Source of the DNA: Planctomycetaceae bacterium
GTDB lineage: Bacteria > Planctomycetota > Phycisphaerae > Phycisphaerales > SM1A02
NCBI GenBank assembly: GCA_947441435.1
Contig: CANETX010000006.1
Span: 1 to 38,355, forward strand
Direction of reading: 5' to 3'
Length of the DNA: 38,355 nt
Part shown: piece after piece, positions 7,412 through 16,333 of the stretch
Position numbering within the stretch: the first letter of the stretch is position 1
Layout: each line of letters opens with the position of its first letter
The notes under the pieces: model-generated
Told to the model about the DNA's origin: nothing
Database searches by the model: none
The model's input: the letters and a program-made list of their open reading frames with translations, nothing else
Translations under genes and position numbers: made by a program

Positions 7412-8449
7412 TCAACCGACTTCGCGGCGCTGGAAGAGGGCGATGGCGAGCGCGAGCGCCGCGCACACCATCAGCGCCCCATATGCCATCACCCGCCCGA
7501 AGTACTCGAGCGGAATCTGCTGAGCCTGATTGACGGCATCGACCACCCAGAAGACCTGAAAGTTTGGGACGATCGCGTACGCCGTCTTCATTGCCGAGAG
7601 TTCGAAGAGGTCCGCCCCCGTCGCCGTGGTCCCGGCCGCCTCGCGCACGGCAATGGCCTGCTCGATGGCGTGGAGCCGTCGACCAATGATCCAGTCCGAG
7701 AGAAGCCCGATGAGCAGCGTCGCGAGGGTGGCACTGAGCGTCAAGACGCGGCCGAGCCGCGTGCTCACCGCGATCGCGACGGCGGCGAGGACCGAGAGTG
7801 CCATCGCCATCAGCAGGACCGCGGCCCACAATTCAAGGCGAAACTCCGTCGCGATCTCGATCACATTCCACTGAGGATCGAAGAGGAGGCTGAAGCCATA
7901 GGCCACAAGCAGAAGCGGCCCACCGAGCAGCACGGTCACCGCCCCAAAGTTCCGCCCATAGAAATAGTTGCACCACGTCGCGGTGGCGATCGTCAGGACG
8001 GCCGCCGCCACGCCGAAGAGCACGCAGGGCCATCCCACCGGTGTCGCCGCGGTCTGGATGACGCCGTGAACTTCGACGAGGAAGAACGCCATCGCGGGGA
8101 GGGCGATCGACGCCAAGAGGGCCACCACGACTCCGGCGTACTTGCCCACGATGAATGTCGCCCGAGCCACAGGTTTCGACACGACCGTCAGGACCGTTCG
8201 ATTGGTGATCTCTTCATCGATGACGCTCGTGGCCAGAAACGCCGCCAAGAGCGCCCCAGCCATGAAGATCGTGGAGAGGCCGATGTCGACATACATCCGC
8301 TGATCGTCACTCATGGTGAATGCGGCGAACTGGTTGCTCAGGAACACCAAGAGCGTCGCCGCCCCCACGACAATCAGCGTGATGGGTTGTCGGACGCACT
8401 CCAGAAAGGTGTTCCGCGCGATCGTGAGGAACTGCTCGAGGAAGACCAT
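7412..8449 (-). CDS. ABC-2 type permease
   Basis: A 345-aa polytopic membrane protein: a short amphipathic start (MVFLEQFLTIARNTFLECVRQP) typical of ABC-2 exporters, membrane segments near 22-40 and 57-75, the conserved cytoplasmic loop IDEEITNRTVLTVVSKPVAR (77-96), further pairs of segments to about 250, a long extracytoplasmic loop around 262-310 and a last segment near 318-338. No ATPase gene is next to it on this strand. A similar loop (FEIRDRQVWGLLTKPLSR) occurs in the permease at 14294-16330, so both may be driven by the ATPase at 13095. The ATG at 8449 is chosen since homologous permeases begin at this helix; longer in-frame starts add an uncharacteristic Arg/Pro-rich leader. It ends 12 bases from the convergent protease-like gene. 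Confidence 0.82.
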   Translation of the reverse strand: MVFLEQFLTIARNTFLECVRQPITLIVVGAATLLVFLSNQFAAFTMSDDQRMYVDIGLSTIFMAGALLAAFLATSVIDEEITNRTVLTVVSKPVARATFIVGKYAGVVVALLASIALPAMAFFLVEVHGVIQTAATPVGWPCVLFGVAAAVLTIATATWCNYFYGRNFGAVTVLLGGPLLLVAYGFSLLFDPQWNVIEIATEFRLELWAAVLLMAMALSVLAAVAIAVSTRLGRVLTLSATLATLLIGLLSDWIIGRRLHAIEQAIAVREAAGTTATGADLFELSAMKTAYAIVPNFQVFWVVDAVNQAQQIPLEYFGRVMAYGALMVCAALALAIALFQRREVG

Positions 8450-8573
8450 GGACTCAGAGGGCAAGGGTAGCGAACCCGGGCATGGGTGGGGTCGTACCCT
8501 CAACGAGGCAGCCCCCTCGAAAACCCCATACGATCGACTGACTCGCGACTCCACGAGCCCCCAAAGGCCCCAG

Positions 8574-10691
8574 ATGACCCAAGACCATTTCGTCTATCAG
8601 CAAGCGACGCGCGTGTGTGGCTTCGGCCTGCTCTTGCAAGCCGCTGTCGGCATCTTCCTCCTCGTCTTTGGGCGGGCGGTCGGTGACACTTCGCTCCTGA
8701 TCGCATCGGTGTATGTCCTTTGCGGCGTCCTCGTCTGGCTCTCGCTCGTGGTCGTGTTTCATCAGCACCGTCTGGAGCGGATCGAGGCGCTCGAGAACGA
8801 GGAAGTCGAGGCCCAGCGGCACGGAGCAACCAGCGTCTTCGAAGGCGATCGCGAGGTCACCCAGGCCGCGGCGCACCGCCTTCGACTGATGCACCAGTGG
8901 CTGATGCCGGTGAGCAGCCTGCTCGTTGCGCTCATGCTCGGCGTGTTCTGCTGGGCGACACTGAACTGGTTGGTGCGACTTGATGACAAGGCCGGGAACG
9001 CCACGACGTTTCTGATCGGCGGACATTCGGGGTGGCAGCTGGCTGTGTGCGTCGCCGGAGGGCTTGCCACATTCATCTTCTCGCGGTTCGTCGCGGGGAT
9101 GGCCCGGCAGGCCGCCTGGCAGAACCTGCGCGGAGGGGCAGGGGCGATGGTGGGGATCTCCATCGTGCTCTCGGCGATCGCCGTCGGGATTGTCTTCCAG
9201 GTCTTTCGCAAGCCTGCCGTTCTTGAGGGGGTCGCCTTCGGGATCGCCATCTGTGCGGGAGTGATCGCGGCGGAGATTGCCCTCAACCTGATTCTCTATC
9301 TGTATCGCCCGCGGCGAAGCGGCGAGACGCCTCGACCCGCGTTCGACTCCAAGCTCTTGGGGCTCGCCTCCGCCCCCGACTCCATCGTCCGCACGATCAA
9401 CGAGGCGGTCAACTACCAGTTCGGCTTCGACATCACGAGTTCGTGGGGCTACCAACTCCTGCTGCGCAGCGCGACGCGGCTCGTGATTCTCGGGGTCGCG
9501 ATCCTCCTGCTGATGTCCACGGTCGTCGTCGTTCCCCCCGGGGATCAGGCGGTGCGGCTGCGCTCGGGGCGGATCGTGGGGGATGTGGCGGAAGGGTCGC
9601 TCATCCTCAAGTGGCCGTGGCCCTTCGAGACGATCGAGCGCCACGACATCGGACAGATCCGCACCTTGGTGCTCGGCGCCAAACCGATGAAGACCTCGGG
9701 GGTGAATCTCTGGCCGGTTGAAGCGACTGGCGAGTCGGAACGATCTCCGTTCATCGTCCTGGCGGCTGATGTCCCAGCGATGGGAGCGGCGGTTCCCGGT
9801 GCGGCTGCGAGCGAACAAGGCGACACCGCGAAGGTGTCGAGCCAGTTTGCCCTCGTCGATGCAGACATCGTCCTCGAGTACCGAGTGAAGAAGGATGGGC
9901 TCCTCGACTTCCTGTCGTTCACGAGCGACTCGCGCTCCCGGACGAGTCCCCTCGACATGCGCGAGCGCGCACTCAGGGCGATGGCGCTGCGCGAGGCGAG
10001 CCAGCTCTTCTCGACGAAGTCGATCGATCAAGTTCTCTCGCCGAGCGGCGACTCCCTCGTCCGGCAGCTCAAGGACCGGGTCCAAGCGGCGTTCGATCGC
10101 GGGCAGAGCGGCGTTGAAGTTGTCGGCGTGTTGATCCCCGTTCTGCGCCCACCCGCAGGCGAGGCGGCGGGGATGTTCGAGGAACTCTCGATCGATGTCC
10201 AGAACGCGCGCAAGGTCGTCGACGAGGCTCGACGCATCGAGAACACGACGCTCTCGACGCTCGCGGGCACCCCCAAGGGAGCGCTGGAAATTGTCGCGGA
10301 GATCCGGGGATTCCGCGCGCTTGAACGTGAACTCGGGCCGACGGCGCCAGCGGTCCTGTCGAAGAAGGCTTCCATCGAGCGGGCCCTCGTCGAAGCGGGG
10401 GCGCAGTCGGCAAGCGTCATCAGCGCGGCACGCGCGAAGCGTTGGGACATGCTCATGCGTGCTCGGTCGAGCGCCTCGGATGTTGCGGGGCAGGCCCCCG
10501 CGTACCACGTCGCTCCCACCCTCTATCGCGAGCGGGCGATCATGAATGTGCTCACCCGGTCGCTCGCCAATGCCCGCATCAAGTACGTGCTCGCGGTCGA
10601 TCCCGCACGGATCGACTTCGATGTGCAGATGGAGCAGCCCGAGCCTGGACTCAACCTCGGCGACTATCTCGAGAAGAAAGACAGCAAATGA
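8574..10691 (+). CDS. hflK: HflK-like SPFH (Band 7) protein with multi-span membrane extension
   Basis: A 705-aa protein, far longer than typical HflK (about 330-420 aa). Six extra hydrophobic segments lie at roughly 13-34, 41-63, 110-133, 153-175, 190-211 and 218-244. A seventh at 302-321 directly precedes the SPFH domain, which opens with VVPPGDQAVRLRSGRI, then LKWPWPFETIERHDIGQIRT, where HflK proteins carry their typical proline-rich WPxPhE-type wording. The domain continues to about 545 and ends in a helical, coiled-coil-like region and VLAVDPARIDFDV near the C-terminus. HflK with HflC forms a ring complex that in Escherichia coli modulates FtsH. The stop overlaps the hflC start (ATGA). 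An AAAGG motif seven bases before the ATG at 8574 supports this start. Confidence 0.85.
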   Translation: MTQDHFVYQQATRVCGFGLLLQAAVGIFLLVFGRAVGDTSLLIASVYVLCGVLVWLSLVVVFHQHRLERIEALENEEVEAQRHGATSVFEGDREVTQAAAHRLRLMHQWLMPVSSLLVALMLGVFCWATLNWLVRLDDKAGNATTFLIGGHSGWQLAVCVAGGLATFIFSRFVAGMARQAAWQNLRGGAGAMVGISIVLSAIAVGIVFQVFRKPAVLEGVAFGIAICAGVIAAEIALNLILYLYRPRRSGETPRPAFDSKLLGLASAPDSIVRTINEAVNYQFGFDITSSWGYQLLLRSATRLVILGVAILLLMSTVVVVPPGDQAVRLRSGRIVGDVAEGSLILKWPWPFETIERHDIGQIRTLVLGAKPMKTSGVNLWPVEATGESERSPFIVLAADVPAMGAAVPGAAASEQGDTAKVSSQFALVDADIVLEYRVKKDGLLDFLSFTSDSRSRTSPLDMRERALRAMALREASQLFSTKSIDQVLSPSGDSLVRQLKDRVQAAFDRGQSGVEVVGVLIPVLRPPAGEAAGMFEELSIDVQNARKVVDEARRIENTTLSTLAGTPKGALEIVAEIRGFRALERELGPTAPAVLSKKASIERALVEAGAQSASVISAARAKRWDMLMRARSSASDVAGQAPAYHVAPTLYRERAIMNVLTRSLANARIKYVLAVDPARIDFDVQMEQPEPGLNLGDYLEKKDSK

Positions 10692-11626
10692 TTAGGCGCA
10701 TACCCATCCTCGTGGCGATCGTCATCGCCGCAGTCCTCATCCTGTTCAACACGACCTACACGGTGAACTTCCATGAGATCGCCGTGCTGACCCGCTTCGG
10801 CAAGCCCGCAGGCGTCGAACGCGAGGCAGGGCTGCATCTCAAGGCTCCCCTGTTCATCGATCAGGTCTCACGCATCGACACTCGGCTGCAGTTCATCGAG
10901 AGCCCGCTGGAGACGATCCTCACGACCGATGGCCAGCAGGTGCTCGTGCAGGCCTATCTCCTCTGGAGGATCGACTCGGCCGGAGACGCGCCGCTCCAGT
11001 TCTTTGTCTCCTACGGAAGCGTCGAGGCGGCAGGGCGAGAACTCGAAACGCAGTTGCAAGGAGCGGTGCGCGCGGTGGGCCGGTACCCATTCGGCGAACT
11101 CATCGGCACGGGCAGCAAGATCGCCGATGCCGAGGCGGCAATCCTCGCCGACCTCAAGTCGACGAAACTCGCGGGGATCGAGCCAGTCAGCGTCGGCATC
11201 TCGCAGATCGTCCTCCCCCCCAAGACGACCGTGGCGGTCCAGCGTCGGATGGCGGCGGTGCAGGAGACGCTCGCCAATCTCGAAGAGTCGAAGGGGAACT
11301 CTGAGGCGGAGACGATCAAGAGTCAGGCTGCCAGCGCCGCTGACACGATCCGGAACTTCGCCGACCAGTGGGCCGCCGCGATCGAAGCGAAGGGAAACGT
11401 CGAGGCGACCCGCTACTACCAATCGATGAAGGAAGACGCGGAACTCGCCATCTTCCTCGCATGGCTTGATGCGCTCAAGGGCTCGCTCTCGGGGAGCACG
11501 ACGTTCGTGACCGATCTCAATCGGGCTCCATTCCATCTCCTCGATCTCTCAACGCCGGCAGGGCCGGGCGCGATCCCTCAGCCCGCCGCCCCCTACGCGA
11601 CGCCAGCAGCTGGTGGAGGGAACTGA
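10688..11626 (+). CDS. hflC: HflC-like SPFH (Band 7) protein
   Basis: A 312-aa membrane-anchored SPFH protein. A single N-terminal hydrophobic segment (5-21) is followed by FHEIAVLTRFGKP, REAGLHLKAPLFIDQVSRID and a domain ending in a long helix with AVQRRMAAVQETLANLEESKGNSEAETIKSQA split across about 200-230, the usual HflC order. It should assemble with the HflK-like protein in front, to which it is translationally coupled by a four-base overlap. A Pro/Ala-rich tail closes the protein. Compared with E. coli HflC (334 aa) the length is ordinary. The next gene, a third SPFH protein, begins just after the stop, so the three are probably made in fixed proportion. Confidence 0.88.
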   Translation: MIRRIPILVAIVIAAVLILFNTTYTVNFHEIAVLTRFGKPAGVEREAGLHLKAPLFIDQVSRIDTRLQFIESPLETILTTDGQQVLVQAYLLWRIDSAGDAPLQFFVSYGSVEAAGRELETQLQGAVRAVGRYPFGELIGTGSKIADAEAAILADLKSTKLAGIEPVSVGISQIVLPPKTTVAVQRRMAAVQETLANLEESKGNSEAETIKSQAASAADTIRNFADQWAAAIEAKGNVEATRYYQSMKEDAELAIFLAWLDALKGSLSGSTTFVTDLNRAPFHLLDLSTPAGPGAIPQPAAPYATPAAGGGN

Positions 11627-11627
11627 C

Positions 11628-13085
11628 GTGGGAGTCGATGGCGACCGCAACCAGGCTGACCCGCAGCAGGCCGACGCGCAGCAGGCCGACGCGCAGGGCT
11701 CTGAACGCTCTGCGCGGCGCAGCAAGAGTGCGCACCTCCAACTGGATGTGCGTTCGAGCGATGCGGCGTCGCTTCGCGAAGCGATGGATCCGGCGAACCA
11801 GAGTCTGGGAGAGGCTCTGCGTCTGTCGTACCGGCTCCTGCAAGTCGCGATCCTCGGACTCGTGGTGACCTTCTTCTTCTCCGGATTCCAACAAGTTGCC
11901 GAGGGAATCGCCGGGATCCGAACGATCTTCGGGCGTGTCGCCGGCAAGGAAGGGGAAGAGTCGCTCGCTCCGGGGCTCCATCCGTTTTGGCCGTACCCCG
12001 TGGGCGAGTTCCACACATTGCCGCAGCGGCGGACGATCGAACTCGGCGACGCGTTCTTTCCCGTGTTTCCCAAATCGGACATGACAATGGAGCAGGCCAC
12101 CGACTCTGCCGACGAAAACAACCCGATTCGGCCGGGGAAGGATGGTTCGCTCATCACCGCCGATGGGGATCTCGCTCACGTGCGTGTGACCGCGGAGCTT
12201 GCCATCGCCGACCCGGTGGCGCTCTTGACCCACGCGAGTCCGGAGCGGATCGATGCCATCATGCGGGGACTCCTGCGGCATGCGGTCGTGCAGGTGGTCG
12301 CTCAGTACACGCTGGCGGAACTCCTCGAGGAGCGCGACACGCCTGAAGCCGACATCAAGCGCGCGGCGCAGGAGGCAGCGGATCGGCTCCGGCTCGGAGT
12401 GCAGGTGATCTCCGTCTCTCTCCCTGAGAGGACGGCTCCGCTCGCCGTGCGCAACGCGCTGCGCCGGGTGCAGACCTCGCGCGAAGACGCCAAGACTGCG
12501 ATGGAGCGAGCCCGGCAGGAGGCGAATGCGAAGCTCGTCGGTGCGGCGGGGCCGAACTACCCCGCCGTGCTCACGATGATCGACGACTACGAGCAGCAGC
12601 TGACCGCGGGAGACGAGGTCGCCGCCGATGCGCTCCTACAGAAGATCGGCGAGCGCCTCGAGCAGCCGGACATCGCCGGAACGGCCTCGATGATCGTGGC
12701 TCGGGCGAAGGCGTATCAGTCCGCGCTTGAGTCGACGCTCGGCAAGGAAGCGCAGCGCATCGAGAGTCTGTCGGCGAGTTACCGCGAGAATCCGCAGCAG
12801 CTCGTGCAGAAGCTGTGGCTCGAGGCGGTTCGTGAAGTGACGAGCCAGCGGCAGGCGGAAGTCTTCTCCGTGCCGCCTGGGCTCGGCAAGTACGCCATCC
12901 GCATCAAGAGTTCGCCGCAAATCATGCAGGCCCGCCGCGATGCGGAGTTGGCGCGCAAGAAGCAGGAGGCCGAGATGATCGGCCTCAACCTCCCGTCGTT
13001 CCAACTCGGCTCTCGGCAGATCATGATCGACAAGGCGGGTCGCCGCCTCGATGCGTCGGGGGAGAAGGGCTTTGGCCGTGAATAG
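11628..13085 (+). CDS. Third SPFH/prohibitin-like membrane protein (HflK-related)
   Basis: A 485-aa protein with a hydrophilic N-terminal tail (about 1-60) holding a short repeated QQADA motif, one membrane segment at about 70-87, then an SPFH domain: APGLHPFWPYPVGEFHTLPQ and a RTIELGDAFFP strand near 120-145, VTAELAIADPVALL, and a helical part with EDAKTAMERARQEANAKLVG. The wording is closest to HflK, so it looks like a second HflK in the same operon. The start is taken as GTG at 11628, two bases after the hflC stop and behind a GGAGGG site; a GTG at 11613 would add five residues. The C-terminal region (about 385-470) may bind a partner. How it shares the ring with HflK and HflC is unknown. 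Confidence 0.78.
   Translation: MGVDGDRNQADPQQADAQQADAQGSERSARRSKSAHLQLDVRSSDAASLREAMDPANQSLGEALRLSYRLLQVAILGLVVTFFFSGFQQVAEGIAGIRTIFGRVAGKEGEESLAPGLHPFWPYPVGEFHTLPQRRTIELGDAFFPVFPKSDMTMEQATDSADENNPIRPGKDGSLITADGDLAHVRVTAELAIADPVALLTHASPERIDAIMRGLLRHAVVQVVAQYTLAELLEERDTPEADIKRAAQEAADRLRLGVQVISVSLPERTAPLAVRNALRRVQTSREDAKTAMERARQEANAKLVGAAGPNYPAVLTMIDDYEQQLTAGDEVAADALLQKIGERLEQPDIAGTASMIVARAKAYQSALESTLGKEAQRIESLSASYRENPQQLVQKLWLEAVREVTSQRQAEVFSVPPGLGKYAIRIKSSPQIMQARRDAELARKKQEAEMIGLNLPSFQLGSRQIMIDKAGRRLDASGEKGFGRE
11662..11691. repeat. Two exact 15-bp direct repeats inside the third SPFH gene
   Basis: CGCAGCAGGCCGACG occurs at 11662-11676 and again at 11677-11691, followed by a partial third copy. 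It encodes the QQADA repeats in the cytoplasmic tail, and its 15-bp period keeps the frame, so copy number can change without a frameshift. Confidence 0.8.
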
Positions 13086-13094
13086 GAGCGTGCG

Positions 13095-14297
13095 ATGACC
13101 GCATCGCCAGGAACGGGTGGGGGGCCGCCCATCGTCGAGGCATCGGGACTCGTCAAGACCTTCTCGGACTTCTGGCTCCGCACGAAGGCGCGCGCCGTCG
13201 ACGGGATCTCGTTCGAGATCCGTCCGCACGAGATCTTCGGACTCCTCGGGCCCAATGGATCGGGGAAGTCGACCACGATCAAGATGATCCTCGGGCTGCT
13301 GCGCGTGAGCAAGGGACGGCTGACCGTCTTCGGGCGCGATCCGAGCGATGTGTCGCTCAAGTCGCGCATCGGCTACCTCCCAGAGGAGTCGTATCTCTAT
13401 CGCTTCCTCAATCCGCGTGAAACGCTCGACTACTACGCCAAGCTCTTCGGTCTTCCTCGCGCGATGAGGCGTCGGCGCATCGACGAACTCATCGAGATGG
13501 TCGGCCTCGAGGGTGCGGCCCACCGCGCCGTCGGCGAGTTCTCCAAGGGAATGGCCCGGCGTCTCGGCCTCGCGCAGGCGCTCATCAATGATCCCGAATT
13601 CCTGATCCTCGACGAGCCGACCTCTGGACTCGACCCCGTGGGCACGCGGCAGGTGAAGGACCTGTTGATCGATCTCGGTCAGCGGGGCAAGACCATCCTG
13701 CTGTCGTCACACCTCCTTGCCGATGTCGAGGATGTTTGCGACCGGATGGTGGTGCTCTACGGTGGAAAGATCCGCGCCCAAGGGACCACGGATGAACTGT
13801 TGTGCGACACGAATCGGACGACGATTTGCGTTCCTCGGCTGAAGCCGCAGACGATCACGCTGATCGACGAGCTGATCGCCCGCGAAGAGGGGGCCTCGAT
13901 CGAGCGGGTCGAATCTCCACGGCAGCGGCTCGAAGACCTCTTCATGCAGATCGTGGAGACGGCTCGGCACGAGCAGTCGGCGACAAGCGGCGCGCTCCAG
14001 GGTGGGCGGACTGCCGCGTTTCTTCTGGGTGTTGGGGGGGAAGGGGAGGGAACTCCGTCTGAAGTCATCGCCGAACTTGAGAAGCAAGCCGCCGCGCCTG
14101 CAGTTCGGGCCACCCCAGTTCGATCCGCACCCGCTGCGGCTGAACCCGATGTAGTCAAAGGTCTCGTCGCCGAGCCGACGAAGGCGCCGTCCAAGCCGAG
14201 CGCGCGGCAGGGGCCGCAAGTTCCTCCCGCCGTCGACTCGTCGGTGATCGAGGGGCTGTTGGATCGCAAGGACGCAGGAGGGGAGCGGAGGCCGTGA
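13095..14297 (+). CDS. ABC-2 type transporter ATP-binding protein
   Basis: A 400-aa ATPase that would power an ABC-2 exporter. Walker A is GPNGSGKST (52-60), the signature is FSKGMARRL (149-157, replacing LSGGQ as is usual in NatA/CcmA-like proteins), Walker B is FLILDEPTSGLD (169-180) and the switch His is in LLSSHLLADVEDVCD near 202-216. The DNA-binding-protein-like count ends near residue 290; the last 110 residues form an Ala/Pro-rich tail (for example EPTKAPSKPSARQGPQ) not found in simple members. A GGAG motif about eight bases before the ATG at 13095 supports this start. Its stop overlaps the permease GTG start (GTGA), so the two are coupled. The permease encoded divergently at 7412-8449 has no ATPase of its own and may also use this one. 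Confidence 0.92.
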   Translation: MTASPGTGGGPPIVEASGLVKTFSDFWLRTKARAVDGISFEIRPHEIFGLLGPNGSGKSTTIKMILGLLRVSKGRLTVFGRDPSDVSLKSRIGYLPEESYLYRFLNPRETLDYYAKLFGLPRAMRRRRIDELIEMVGLEGAAHRAVGEFSKGMARRLGLAQALINDPEFLILDEPTSGLDPVGTRQVKDLLIDLGQRGKTILLSSHLLADVEDVCDRMVVLYGGKIRAQGTTDELLCDTNRTTICVPRLKPQTITLIDELIAREEGASIERVESPRQRLEDLFMQIVETARHEQSATSGALQGGRTAAFLLGVGGEGEGTPSEVIAELEKQAAAPAVRATPVRSAPAAAEPDVVKGLVAEPTKAPSKPSARQGPQVPPAVDSSVIEGLLDRKDAGGERRP

Positions 14298-16330
14298 GTC
14301 GGTTCGCGGAGGTGCGGCACGGGCTCGCCCGATGGGAGGCCTCCTCGCGCGCGCGGTGGATCCTGCCGTGCGTGGTGGCAATTGCCATCGGGGCAGCAGC
14401 GACACCGCTTGTGATCTCGTCGTTTCGATACTCCGCGCTCGTCTCTGAGATCGCGGATGTGCTGAAGGGGGCCAACGCAGCCCAGCGGACACCCGGGGCC
14501 GTCGAACTTCTGGAGTCGGGGACGGTCACCCTTCTTGGAGATCGCAAGGTCGGCTCTGCTCGGATCCGAGCGATGGCTCCCGAATTCTTCGACGAGTCGG
14601 GGCGACTGCTGGAGCCCGCGGCAGTCGCGTCCGTTATCGCCACGACCGAAGCTCCGACATGGGCGCCGCCGACGATTGTGGAGCAATCCTCCCTGATTCT
14701 TGCGCTGGCCCTTGGCATTGGCGCGATCGGCATCCTCGCGGTGTGGTTGGGGTTGTTCTTCCCGATGCTGCTCATCGTCGTTGGGTGCGCAGCGGTGACC
14801 GCCCCGCTCTGGTGGCTGGGATTTCTCGAGCCGGGGGCGGCGGTTGCCGGGATCGGTGCACTGCTGTTCGCCTTCCTTCTCCTGTCGAGACTGGCGCTGC
14901 GACTCCTCTCGACCGCACGCCCGATTCCCTCTGTGGCGCACGCGTTCGTCCTCGAGGGATTGCGCCAGCGAATCTCCATCGGGTTCATCGGCGCGCTGCT
15001 CGTCATCCTTCCACTCATCCCACTCTCCATCGATTCGCGCGAACCGCTGCGCTATCAAGTGCAGACGTACCTGTCGAAGGGGACAACGCTCGTCTTCGTC
15101 TTCGCCGCCTGCCTGACGCTTTTCCTGGCGTGCGCCACGGTCTCCTTCGAGATCCGCGATCGGCAGGTGTGGGGTCTCCTCACCAAGCCGCTCTCGCGCC
15201 TCAACTATCTCCTCGGGAAATTCGTGGGACTGCTCGTGCTCAACGCGATCATCGTGGGAGTGGGCGGGGCGGCGGTCTTCGCCCACACCGAGATCCTGAG
15301 GACACGGCAGGCGGCCGACATCGCCGATGCCGCGGCGTTGCGGGACCAGGTCCTCGTCGCGCGGGCGGTGGCGATTCCTGAGTACCCGATCCTCGAGCCT
15401 GAGCGCCTCGACGACATGGTGGCGCGCTCGATCGAACAGGACTCCATCCTGCGCGCTGATATTGCCGAGGGTCGACGGTCGGAGGCGGAGGTGCGCCGCG
15501 AACTCGCCCAAGGCAAGCTCAAGGAGTTCGATGTCCAGCAGCGCACGGTCGACGCCGGCAAGTCGCGGACCTTCGTCTTCCACGGGCTCTCGGAGGCGCG
15601 CTCAGCAGGGTCGGACCCCGTGCTGCGCTACAAGTTCCACATTGGCCGCGATGACTCCCACGAGACGTTCCCTGTGCTCTTCATCTTCGCCGATGCTCCG
15701 CCGGCGATGGTCAATTATGTCCCCGTCCAGCGCAATGTCTTTCCGATCCCGGCGGCAGCCATCGCCGAAGACGGGACGCTCACCGTGCAGGTCGTCAACG
15801 GAGGATTGACGCAGGCGCTCGAGTTCTATCCAGGGCCGTGGTCGCTGAACTTCGACCTCGATGGATTCGAGGTCCTGCACCGCGTCGGTTCGTTCGAGGG
15901 CAACTTCGTGCGGGCCCTCCTCGTGGACTGGTCGAAGCTCGCGTTCCTCGCCGCGCTCGGCGTCGCCGCAGGAAGCGTCCTGTCGTTCCCGGTGGCGGTG
16001 CTCCTCGCGTTCACCATCTTCATGTCGGGATCGCTCTCGCCATTTCTCGGGATGGCCCTTCGGAACTACTACATCCGCGACGAGAGCGACTGGCTGACCC
16101 GCGCGTTCCAGCACGGAGTCAAGGCCATCGCCGAGACGGTCCGCTGGGCATTCGCTCCGTTCTCGGAGTCAGGGGCCACCACCGACCTCGTCGACGGACA
16201 GGTCATTACCTGGATGGATGTCCTTGCAACCTTCTGGAAGGTTGGGGTGGCATGGAGTGCGGTGGCGCTCACCGCCGGTTGGCTGGCGTTCCGCCGCAAG
16301 GAGATCGCCATCTACAGCGGCCAAGGCTGA
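14294..16330 (+). CDS. Large ABC-2 type permease-like membrane protein
   Basis: A 678-aa membrane protein. A hydrophobic segment near 23-43 is followed by an extracytoplasmic stretch, a cluster of segments at about 133-205, and further segments around 228-246, 264-283 and 309-330. Between the last two lies the loop FEIRDRQVWGLLTKPLSR (285-302), matching the ABC-2 signature also present in the permease at 7412-8449. A large extracytoplasmic domain (about 335-545) precedes two C-terminal membrane segments near 548-590 and a last one around 645-665. The GTG start overlaps the ATPase stop. It presumably forms the translocation path or an accessory subunit; the substrate is unknown. Embedding a roughly 200-residue outside domain between helix pairs recalls the GldG/NosY-like exporters, but this is only a likeness. 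Confidence 0.75.
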   Translation: MSRFAEVRHGLARWEASSRARWILPCVVAIAIGAAATPLVISSFRYSALVSEIADVLKGANAAQRTPGAVELLESGTVTLLGDRKVGSARIRAMAPEFFDESGRLLEPAAVASVIATTEAPTWAPPTIVEQSSLILALALGIGAIGILAVWLGLFFPMLLIVVGCAAVTAPLWWLGFLEPGAAVAGIGALLFAFLLLSRLALRLLSTARPIPSVAHAFVLEGLRQRISIGFIGALLVILPLIPLSIDSREPLRYQVQTYLSKGTTLVFVFAACLTLFLACATVSFEIRDRQVWGLLTKPLSRLNYLLGKFVGLLVLNAIIVGVGGAAVFAHTEILRTRQAADIADAAALRDQVLVARAVAIPEYPILEPERLDDMVARSIEQDSILRADIAEGRRSEAEVRRELAQGKLKEFDVQQRTVDAGKSRTFVFHGLSEARSAGSDPVLRYKFHIGRDDSHETFPVLFIFADAPPAMVNYVPVQRNVFPIPAAAIAEDGTLTVQVVNGGLTQALEFYPGPWSLNFDLDGFEVLHRVGSFEGNFVRALLVDWSKLAFLAALGVAAGSVLSFPVAVLLAFTIFMSGSLSPFLGMALRNYYIRDESDWLTRAFQHGVKAIAETVRWAFAPFSESGATTDLVDGQVITWMDVLATFWKVGVAWSAVALTAGWLAFRRKEIAIYSGQG

Positions 16331-16333
16331 CCC

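Noticed and set aside
8454-10508. 684-codon minus-strand open frame opposite the HflK-like gene
   Set aside because: Its translation is dominated by Arg, Asp, Glu and His without hydrophobic cores, as expected from the opposite strand of GC-rich coding DNA; the plus-strand SPFH gene explains the region.
13757-15583. 608-codon minus-strand open frame opposite the ABC-2 genes
   Set aside because: Composition is artefactual (Arg, Glu, His and Asp rich, no motif) and it spans two clear plus-strand genes with a normal overlap.
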